Assembly (NCBI GenBank): GCA_030740295.1 | Contig: JASLXP010001011.1 | Span: 1-8,104 of the forward strand | Origin: Planctomycetota bacterium | GTDB taxonomy: Bacteria; Planctomycetota; PUPC01; JACPCR01 | Direction of reading: 5' to 3' | Length of the DNA stretch: 8,104 nucleotides | Part shown: piece by piece, positions 1 to 5,667 of the stretch | Numbering within the stretch: the stretch's first letter is position 1 | How the letters are laid out: the number at the start of each line of letters is the position of its first letter | Notes under the pieces: model-generated | What the model saw: only the letters and a program-made list of their open reading frames with translations | The model's database searches: none | What the model was told of the DNA's origin: nothing | Made by a program: the position numbers and the translations under genes

Positions 1-2
1 GA

Positions 3-305
3 CGGGACATCAAGCTTCGCTACATGGGCAAGTGCACTGCGCAGAGGGCGAGGGCGATGGACAACGGAGTGCACCTGGTCGTTGCCAATGCCGGCCGTTC
101 GGAATACGTGAATAACAGCCGCATCATCACTCCGAACTCTCAAGGTCCGGAGGAGGCGCTCGCCAAAGCGACCAGGGAAGAGCAGATGCTCGTTGCGGAT
201 ATCGAATTCAATCCGAGGTCGAACGGGGTCCGTTCGACGATCCAGCGCGAGCCGTGGCTGTTTAATGAATTGGCCGAAGAGATTCGGAAACTGACTGGTG
301 GTTAG
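3..305 (+). CDS. Carbon-nitrogen hydrolase (nitrilase superfamily), C-terminal fragment
   Basis: The last 100 codons of a gene that begins before the window; the frame is open from base 3 and ends in TAG at 303-305. The piece contains an 'RARAMDNGVHLVVANAG' stretch, matching the conserved block where nitrilase-superfamily enzymes have 'RA.EN...V..N'. It is followed by 'SRIITP', the usual strand carrying the 'G.S.I..P.G' motif, then 'LVADIEF', the late strand before the C-terminal tail. Family members hydrolyse C-N bonds of nitriles, amides or carbamoyl groups using a Glu-Lys-Cys triad. That triad lies upstream of the window, so activity and substrate cannot be judged. An ATG at 24 lies inside the conserved fold and is not a plausible start. 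The gene converges on the sulfatase gene across a 274-bp gap. Family confidence is good; the specific subfamily is unknown. Confidence 0.8.
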   Translation, partial: RDIKLRYMGKCTAQRARAMDNGVHLVVANAGRSEYVNNSRIITPNSQGPEEALAKATREEQMLVADIEFNPRSNGVRSTIQREPWLFNELAEEIRKLTGG

Positions 306-370
306 CGATCAGACATTTCGAGCCATCACACAAAACCAGGTAATCAGGTTGGCTCTACATGGCTGACGAT

Positions 371-394
371 CTTTCGCGGCACGACGCCGCGAGG
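371..394. repeat. Small GC-rich hairpin downstream of the nitrilase-family gene
   Basis: A 7-bp perfect stem, 374-380 pairing with 386-392 (tcgcggc/gccgcga), encloses the 5-nt loop acgac; two G-T wobbles could extend it outward. It has no T-tract on either side, so it is not a classical intrinsic terminator, though it lies 66 bp past the nitrilase stop. It shares the 10-mer ctttcgcggc with the reverse complement of the hairpin at 3009-3032, so both may belong to one hairpin family scattered between genes of this genome. Confidence 0.45.
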
Positions 395-421
395 AATTGG
401 CACCTTAGGAGGCACGCAAAA

Positions 422-546
422 TAACTTCCCATTTTCGAAGATGGCCATGTGCCACGGTTTGCTTGCCAAACCGTGCAGATCACGTTGCTCGCACGGATTG
501 GCAAGCAATCCGTGGCACATGTTCAGTCAATCAAGATGGGAAGTTA
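422..546. repeat. MITE-like nested inverted repeat (125 bp)
   Basis: Outer arms 422-435 and 533-546 pair at 13 of 14 positions (taacttccca/tgggaagtta at the tips). After a short unpaired bulge, 446-476 pairs with 491-521 at 29 of 31 positions, leaving a 14-nt loop at 477-490. Each inner arm is itself a perfect 9-bp hairpin: 453-461 with 467-475 (loop cttgc), and 492-500 with 506-514 (loop gcaag). The outermost TA on each side (422-423, 545-546) could be a TA target duplication, as left by IS630/mariner-type elements. Since TA is self-complementary, this is weak evidence. There is no coding capacity. It sits between convergent stops and could also work as a bidirectional RNA 3'-end structure. 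Possible identities are a non-autonomous transposon, a REP-type palindrome, or a terminator. The structure is seen directly; the role is inferred. Confidence 0.8.
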
Positions 547-579
547 ATCTTGAGCGGACCCTTAGCCATGCCTGTAGAG

Positions 580-2928
580 CTATTGAGTTGCCGGTTTGTC
601 GGACAGGAAGATCTGGTCTGCCATAATGTGCCCCCAACCGCCGGAAGCCAGATCGACAATCTCCACCCTTGCTTCCCTGCCCTTGAGCTTGGAAAGGTCC
701 CAGGAAATCCAACGCATGATTTTGCGGTTCCCGCTGCTCTTCGTCGCCGTACCCACCGCGGTATGAACTGCCTTCCCATCGACGAGCAGGTTGACGCAGG
801 TTTGCCCTGCAGTTTTTCCGCCGCCGATCAGGAAATTGAGATACTTCTGCTCGACCCGAAAAGCCGGCGATGTCAGCTTCCCGGTGGGCTTGTCGCTTTC
901 GTTGATGAGAAACGTATCCACCAGGCGTTTTCCCTGGTGACCTGCAACGCGGTTTCTCGTCTCACTTGGACCGGAGCCGAATGCGGTTCCGCTCGCTTGC
1001 CAGTCGCCGTAAGAATTGCCCTCGAAATCGGCGAGCAGCACATCATCCGCCGTCAGTGTGATCGACGCGGCGGCTTTGGGCTTCTGGCTTCCTTTTCGCG
1101 CAGGGGCAGCAGGCCCGGCCTGTTTTGGCCTGCGATCGGAGGGAGGCGTCAGCGTCGCGTCGGCATCGGGAATTCGCTTGAGATAGACGTAGATCGCGCT
1201 GCAAAGGGCGTGCTCTTTCGCATCCATCAGAGTGGTAGCCAACTGTGTTTTGCCCACCGGCAGTTTAACGTGAAAGGTGACATGCTTGTCCGATGGCTTG
1301 GCGTCGAGCGTGTAGTTTTCGCCGGCTACTTGAAGATTGGCTGCAGTAATCGGGCGTGCACTTCGACCGCTGTCTCTTGGCCCCGCGATTCCTTCGGTAA
1401 GTGATTTTTTGGATTCCCGGGGCCAGCGAAGCAGCTGCAGTTCGTAGACACCTTCGCTACTCACGATCACATTCCAATAACCCCGCGCTGTCGCGCGGGT
1501 GAGCCCGCCGCGGTTGTCGCAATATCCGCCGGTCCAATCCTGAGCGTAGAGAGTCAGAGGATTGGCTTGCTGGGCGCCGATCGTGATCCACCGCGGTCGA
1601 TCAAACAGCGGCCTTGCTTCTTTGTGCCAGCTTTCGTAGTGGGCAGTCATCTGTTGCACGACTTCCGGATGCTGATCGGCGACGTTCTTTTTCTGTCCCG
1701 GATCACGACCGACATGATGGAGTTGTCCGCGATTGACCAGACGCCACTTGTCCCACATCACTACCGCGGGATTCCATGGCTCGCCGGAAACGCGGTACTG
1801 CACGACGAGCTTCCGATCCGGCAATTCCGATGCTGTGCCCTTCAGTAGACTGGCCAGGCTCGTCCCATCGAATTCTGCGCTGTCTCTTTCCAGGCCACAG
1901 AGTTCGATCAAGGTGGGCAGCAGGTCCTGCACTTGAGTCAGTTCATCAACGTCGCTGTCGTGCTTCAGTCCTCCCACGGGCCAGCGGACAAAGCAGGGAA
2001 CGCGATGGCCTCCCTCGAATACGCTGGTCTTTCTGTCCCGCATTCCTGCGTTGTAGATCGCCTGGGCCTGCCTGCTCTGGGTGCCGTTGTCCGTCATGAA
2101 GATCAGAATCGTGTTCTCGCGAAGTCCCTTTTCCCGAAGAAATGCCTCCAGCTTTCCGAGGTTCTCATCGAGATTGGCGATCATCCCGTAGAACGTGGCC
2201 GGGATCGGTTTGCCTCCGTGCCGTCCTTCGTAAGGCTTCGAGTATTTCTCTTCGCAGACATTGGGCACATGCGGCGTGTTGGTGGGGAGATAGAGAAAGA
2301 ACGGCTTGTCCCGGGCCTTCACTTTCTCGATCCACTTCATCGACTCTTGAAAGAATATGTCGGTGCAGTAGCCCTCGAACTTCTTGTCCGTTCCGCTATG
2401 AGAGAGAACCGGATTGAAGTAAGTGTTCCCCCAGTAATCCGCGAGCGAGGTTATGCCCCAGGCGCGGTGATGGATCGTCTCCTGGAAGCCGCGATCCTGC
2501 GGGCGATGCGGATAGCTGTCACCGAGATGCCACTTTCCGAAATGCCCTGTGGCGTAGCCTGAATCCTCAAAGAAGTTGGCCATGGTCGGAAGGTCCGTAC
2601 GCATCATCGAACGTCCCTGGCAGACGGCCGTGCAGCCATTCTTCATCGCGTCGCGGCCTGTCATGAGCTGACCACGAGTGGGCGAACACATCGGCGCGAC
2701 ATGGAAGTCCGTGAATCGAACGCTCTCTGAATGGAGGCGATCCATGTTCGGTGTCTTCAGGACGGGATTCCCATGAACTGAGAGGTCCCCGTAGCCCTGG
2801 TCGTCGGTGAGGATGAGGATGACGTTGGGTTTGTCCGCGGCCTCGAGAACCGGGCAGGCGATGAGCAAGCACGCGCAGGCAACTCTGCGGACCAGGTACT
2901 GTGAAAGGGAAGAGAAACTATTTTTCAT
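580..2928 (-). CDS. Exported sulfatase (arylsulfatase A-like, FGly type) with C-terminal beta-sandwich fusion
   Basis: A 782-residue sulfatase that removes sulfate esters outside the cytoplasm. The start is the ATG at 2928, giving MKNSF, a basic n-region with RR and a hydrophobic core. A TTG at 2979 would put 17 polar residues before the signal. Cleavage could follow the Leu-Glu-Ala near residue 30, or LIAC (Cys25) could act as a lipobox. The catalytic parts are complete: metal ligands in LTDDQGYGD (about 40-48), CSPTR (81-85, Cys81 being the residue converted to formylglycine), GKWHLG (131-136), TPH (218-220), TDNG (279-282) and Lys300. A planctomycete-style sulfatase C-terminal beta domain follows (about 450-585), then a Pro/Ala/Lys linker (about 594-620). 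The last domain, from about 628, has DFEGNSYGDW, LIGGGK, NLLVDGK and GGWGHIMADQI, and resembles the domain attached to many GH32 enzymes. The substrate cannot be predicted. Confidence 0.95.
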   Translation of the reverse strand: MKNSFSSLSQYLVRRVACACLLIACPVLEAADKPNVILILTDDQGYGDLSVHGNPVLKTPNMDRLHSESVRFTDFHVAPMCSPTRGQLMTGRDAMKNGCTAVCQGRSMMRTDLPTMANFFEDSGYATGHFGKWHLGDSYPHRPQDRGFQETIHHRAWGITSLADYWGNTYFNPVLSHSGTDKKFEGYCTDIFFQESMKWIEKVKARDKPFFLYLPTNTPHVPNVCEEKYSKPYEGRHGGKPIPATFYGMIANLDENLGKLEAFLREKGLRENTILIFMTDNGTQSRQAQAIYNAGMRDRKTSVFEGGHRVPCFVRWPVGGLKHDSDVDELTQVQDLLPTLIELCGLERDSAEFDGTSLASLLKGTASELPDRKLVVQYRVSGEPWNPAVVMWDKWRLVNRGQLHHVGRDPGQKKNVADQHPEVVQQMTAHYESWHKEARPLFDRPRWITIGAQQANPLTLYAQDWTGGYCDNRGGLTRATARGYWNVIVSSEGVYELQLLRWPRESKKSLTEGIAGPRDSGRSARPITAANLQVAGENYTLDAKPSDKHVTFHVKLPVGKTQLATTLMDAKEHALCSAIYVYLKRIPDADATLTPPSDRRPKQAGPAAPARKGSQKPKAAASITLTADDVLLADFEGNSYGDWQASGTAFGSGPSETRNRVAGHQGKRLVDTFLINESDKPTGKLTSPAFRVEQKYLNFLIGGGKTAGQTCVNLLVDGKAVHTAVGTATKSSGNRKIMRWISWDLSKLKGREARVEIVDLASGGWGHIMADQIFLSDKPATQ

Positions 2929-3008
2929 GTGGGGGTTAATCGATGGCGATAGATTCGGGTCCGACGGCTGTTGGCTCAAAGTAAAGGAGACTGATCGGAA
3001 TTAACGGA

Positions 3009-3032
3009 CCTTTCGTGGCTCGCCGCGAAAGG
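3009..3032. repeat. Strong 10-bp stem-loop in the divergent intergenic region
   Basis: cctttcgtgg (3009-3018) pairs with ccgcgaaagg (3023-3032) through nine Watson-Crick pairs and one G-T pair, closing the tetraloop ctcg. It lies 81 bp upstream of the sulfatase start and 132 bp upstream of the glycoside hydrolase start. It could be a cruciform-type regulatory site, a 5'-leader structure, or one copy of a dispersed hairpin repeat. Its reverse complement shares ctttcgcggc with the hairpin at 371-394, which favours the dispersed-repeat reading. There is no T-tract for intrinsic termination. Confidence 0.6.
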
Positions 3033-3096
3033 CTGACAGGCAGGTGAAGGCATATTCTACAGATCCGTGGGTCGTCAATGAATGTACCATTGCCCC

Positions 3097-3124
3097 TCAA
3101 ACGATTCGCGCACCCGACTATAAC
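3097..3124 (+). promoter_or_regulatory. Weak candidate promoter for the glycoside hydrolase gene
   Basis: TATAAC at 3119-3124 differs from the sigma-70 -10 consensus at one base. The best upstream hexamer at a 16-bp spacing is tcaaac (3097-3102), a poor -35. Transcription would begin near 3131, leaving a leader of about 35 nt before the chosen ATG at 3165 and excluding the earlier in-frame ATG at 3078. This is a motif guess only. Confidence 0.2.
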
Positions 3125-3151
3125 GAAGTACTATCCCCCAGCCCCTCGTTC

Positions 3152-3157
3152 AAAGAG
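3152..3157 (+). promoter_or_regulatory. Ribosome binding site supporting the 3165 start
   Basis: aaagag lies 7 nt before the ATG at 3165 and is a modest Shine-Dalgarno match. Together with the lipoprotein signal that begins right at this ATG, it favours 3165 over the in-frame ATG at 3078, which would add 29 residues of non-signal-like sequence in front of the export signal. Confidence 0.4.
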
Positions 3158-3164
3158 CTGCAAT

Positions 3165-5579
3165 ATGACATCGAGCCGCATCCTGACCGTCATTCCGCTG
3201 ACGGTGGGCATCATGTTCTCAGGCTGTAATTCTCGCCCTTCGGGGCCAGATCGGAAAGCACGCCCAACAGCTCAGTCCGTTCTAAGCGACGGCAACTTCG
3301 ATCGCCCCGACCTGTCCTTTGCCACCAATGACGCGGTTGGCGTCTGGGTGCGCCGGATTCATCACGCGCCCGATGCTGTTATAGAATTCGTCGGCGGCGT
3401 CGGGCGGGGCGGCTCGAAGTGCGTGCGCTACACGCGAACCAAAACGGCCAAGTCGAACATCCACCTCGATCAGCTCATTGCCGTTCGGAAGAACACGGTG
3501 TATCAAGTGACGGCCTGGATTAAGGGAGACGGCAAACTCAACCCAGTGCTCGCGGTTCAGACACTGAAGTGGGCAACGCTGAGCCAAACGGTCGTCGGCC
3601 CAGGCAGCGAATGGCGGGAAGTGACGCTTCTCTTCAACTCCTACGAAAACGAACGCGTACGAGTGGAGTGGTTTCCCGGTGCCAGCGGGAAACTCTATAC
3701 CGGTGTGGCCGGTGAAAGCTTCCTCGACGATGTCAACGTCGTTCCAATGGAGCAGGTACCGCAGATTGTCAGCGAATCGTTCGAGCTTGAACGGCCGAAG
3801 ACGGGCCAGGAAATCAAATCTGACGATATGCGGAAATACCCCATCGGGAAACGCAAGCCGTGCCGGCCAATCACGTGCCGGGACGGCGTCCTCATGTACG
3901 ACGACGGCACCGAGGTCGCTCTCTGGGGAGTGAACTTTCAGACCGCGTTGTCCTGGGAATGGCGCGGCCGACTCAGACCGTGTGGCATCCCGGAAACGGC
4001 CGAAGCCCTGAAGAAAGTCACGGACGAAAACCTGGCTCACCTGCCGCTGATGGATCTCGGGGTGGTTCGCCTGCACCTGCTGCCGTCCGACTTTACCGAC
4101 GCGGACGGCAACCTGGTCGACACCGTCTACCTCGACGTGCTCGACTACGTCATATCACGCTGCCGGGCGATGGGCATCTACGTGTATCTGACGCTGATGA
4201 ATGATATGAACACGCTCCACGTCAAGGATTCATTCATGGCCGGTCACGAGCGTGAAGAGTGGCTCTTCGACAACGATTTCGTCGACCGCAGCGAGCGATA
4301 CATGACCGAGCTGCTCAACCACCGCAACCGGTACAACGACACACCCTACCGCTCCGAGCCAGCCATCGCGGTGGTGGAACTGATTAACGAGCCGAAGTAC
4401 CTGAACGCAGTCGGCTTGAACTCGGAAGCGAGGTACGCCCCTTACCGGAAGGACTTTGAACGCTGGTGCATCGCCAAGGGTGTGAAGGGGACACCCGCGC
4501 AGTTATTCACGAGCTATCGCTACAAGCGGGTGAAGGCGTATCTCTCACGTATGCACGCCGCTATCCGGGCCACGGGCTGTAACAAACCAGTCGTCTGGAA
4601 CCTGAACTGGCCTCGCATGATCAACGGTCATGAAGACGTGTTTCAGGCCGCTGCAGACAGCCCCGTCGAGGCTGTTTCGTTTTGCTGCTATCCGGGGCAA
4701 GGCGACGTGAAGCACCCTTTCTGGGCGAATCCCACCGACCTGAGCGGCAACAACTACCTTTCCTTCCTGAAGAAGTGTCACAGCGATTACGCTCGAATGC
4801 GCTGGGCCCTCGGAAAGCGCTTCGCAGGCAAGGCAAAGCTCGTTTACGAGTTCGAGAACATGTACAACCACACGACGTCTTACATCTACCCGGCGATGGC
4901 GCGCCTGTTCCGCAGCCTGGGCGTCCAGATCGCGCCCAAGTGGCAATACACGCTGAGCCCGGTCGCCGAATTCATGGGCGGCTCGCACTACCTGAACCTG
5001 CATTGCACACCGGCAAAGGCAGTCGCCTTCCGCATCGCAGGCGAGGTCTTTCGTAGTACACCCCGTTACGCTTCCTTCGACATTCTCGACAGCATGGCGA
5101 TGTCCATTGGGCCGTGCTCCCTCTCGTTCAAAAGCGGTACGAGTAAGTGGGTCAGTGAGCGCACCCTCATGCACACGGCGCCGCTGAAATCACTGCCTTC
5201 CGGCGCCGGGGACAACGTCCGAACCATCGCTGCTTTGGGCTCGTCGCCGCTTGTCACTTACAAAGGCAGCGGTGCCTATTTCGTAGAGGCAGACGCCAAC
5301 AAAGTGACCATCACGATCCTGCCGAATTCAGAATACCGCCGTCCCCCCTGGCAGCGCACAAACCGGAAGCCCCCGCTGTCCCGCCTTTGCCGCCTGGATT
5401 CCAGCAAGACGCATCGTTTCGAGCTCCGTCTGCCGCCCGGATTCGAAACACCCATCGTGAACCGACTGGGAAAGGAGCAGCGGGTCATTGCAGCCCAATA
5501 CGCCGAAGGCTGGATCAGTTTCGATGCCCAACCGGGAAGATACTCGATCTCATCAGTCGAGAGGAAAGAAGGAGAGTAG
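3165..5579 (+). CDS. Putative lipoprotein glycoside hydrolase (GH5/clan A-like) with N-terminal carbohydrate-binding-like domain
   Basis: 804 residues from the ATG at 3165. A basic-then-hydrophobic signal ends in FSGC (Cys21), a slightly non-standard lipobox, followed by a Ser/Pro/Gly linker. Residues about 37-195 look like a CBM4/9-type jelly roll: it starts LSDGNFDRPD, has VYQVTAWIKGDG in the middle and ends ESFLDDVNV. Residues about 230-625 look like a TIM barrel: LWGVNF on the first strand, GVVRLHLL, GIYVYLTLMND, then VVELINEP with Glu409 as predicted acid/base. The predicted nucleophile is Glu562 in LVYEFEN (Glu564 is the alternative). A beta-rich C-terminal domain follows. The protein probably cleaves a beta-glycan at the cell envelope; substrate and exact GH family are unassigned. 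The usual GH5 His-x-Tyr on strand six appears to be Cys-Cys-Tyr (507-509). It is divergent from the sulfatase, suggesting a shared polysaccharide target. Confidence is high for a clan A-like hydrolase, lower for GH5 itself. Confidence 0.75.
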   Translation: MTSSRILTVIPLTVGIMFSGCNSRPSGPDRKARPTAQSVLSDGNFDRPDLSFATNDAVGVWVRRIHHAPDAVIEFVGGVGRGGSKCVRYTRTKTAKSNIHLDQLIAVRKNTVYQVTAWIKGDGKLNPVLAVQTLKWATLSQTVVGPGSEWREVTLLFNSYENERVRVEWFPGASGKLYTGVAGESFLDDVNVVPMEQVPQIVSESFELERPKTGQEIKSDDMRKYPIGKRKPCRPITCRDGVLMYDDGTEVALWGVNFQTALSWEWRGRLRPCGIPETAEALKKVTDENLAHLPLMDLGVVRLHLLPSDFTDADGNLVDTVYLDVLDYVISRCRAMGIYVYLTLMNDMNTLHVKDSFMAGHEREEWLFDNDFVDRSERYMTELLNHRNRYNDTPYRSEPAIAVVELINEPKYLNAVGLNSEARYAPYRKDFERWCIAKGVKGTPAQLFTSYRYKRVKAYLSRMHAAIRATGCNKPVVWNLNWPRMINGHEDVFQAAADSPVEAVSFCCYPGQGDVKHPFWANPTDLSGNNYLSFLKKCHSDYARMRWALGKRFAGKAKLVYEFENMYNHTTSYIYPAMARLFRSLGVQIAPKWQYTLSPVAEFMGGSHYLNLHCTPAKAVAFRIAGEVFRSTPRYASFDILDSMAMSIGPCSLSFKSGTSKWVSERTLMHTAPLKSLPSGAGDNVRTIAALGSSPLVTYKGSGAYFVEADANKVTITILPNSEYRRPPWQRTNRKPPLSRLCRLDSSKTHRFELRLPPGFETPIVNRLGKEQRVIAAQYAEGWISFDAQPGRYSISSVERKEGE

Positions 5580-5667
5580 TCACTTCCCTGGGAGCGAGTT
5601 GCCTGCAGGTCTCACGCTCAGGTTGTCAGTCAAAAGCTGTCAAGTGTTCAGCATCCGATGGCTCACT
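5580..5667. other. Short convergent intergenic gap
   Basis: These 88 bp separate the glycoside hydrolase stop (TAG, 5577-5579) from the stop of the opposing hydrolase gene (TAG read on the minus strand at 5668-5670). The only pairing seen is gagcg (5592-5596) with cgctc (5615-5619) around an 18-nt loop containing the palindrome cctgcagg. No T-run follows in either direction, so I do not call a terminator. Confidence 0.5.

Larger units (their letters stand above)
2929..3164. other. Divergent intergenic region between sulfatase and glycoside hydrolase genes
   Basis: These 236 bp separate two divergent starts (sulfatase at 2928, glycoside hydrolase at 3165), so promoters for both must lie here or in the adjacent coding ends. 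The clearest structure is the hairpin at 3009-3032. I see no convincing -35/-10 pair for the sulfatase and no Shine-Dalgarno sequence before its ATG (the preceding bases read taacccccac). No operator-like palindrome other than the hairpin was recognised. Confidence 0.6.

Noticed and set aside
422..546. CRISPR-like array
   Set aside because: There are only two hairpins, inverted relative to each other, with no regular spacers or direct repeats and no cas genes.
463..1404. Long plus-strand ORF (313 codons) antisense to the sulfatase 3' half
   Set aside because: It starts inside the palindromic element and mirrors the well-conserved sulfatase frame. Its translation shows no recognisable domain, and long antisense ORFs are common opposite GC-rich genes.
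1933..2562. Plus-strand 209-codon ORF antisense to the sulfatase catalytic domain
   Set aside because: It overlaps the conserved sulfatase active-site region on the other strand, has no ribosome binding site and no family-like features.
2929..2979. Upstream TTG start for the sulfatase (17 extra residues)
   Set aside because: It adds polar residues before an obvious signal peptide that begins at the ATG at 2928, and no Shine-Dalgarno sequence precedes the TTG.
3078..3164. Earlier in-frame ATG for the glycoside hydrolase (29 extra residues)
   Set aside because: The extra residues are Pro/Lys/Tyr-rich and would bury the lipoprotein signal. The ATG at 3165 has an aaagag site 7 nt upstream.
3282..4076. 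Minus-strand 264-codon ORF inside the glycoside hydrolase gene
   Set aside because: It is antisense to the carbohydrate-binding and early barrel region, which has clear domain signatures on the plus strand; a shadow frame.
5592..5619. Possible bidirectional terminator between the converging genes
   Set aside because: Only a 5-bp stem (6 of 7 if extended) with a long loop and no T-tract on either strand.
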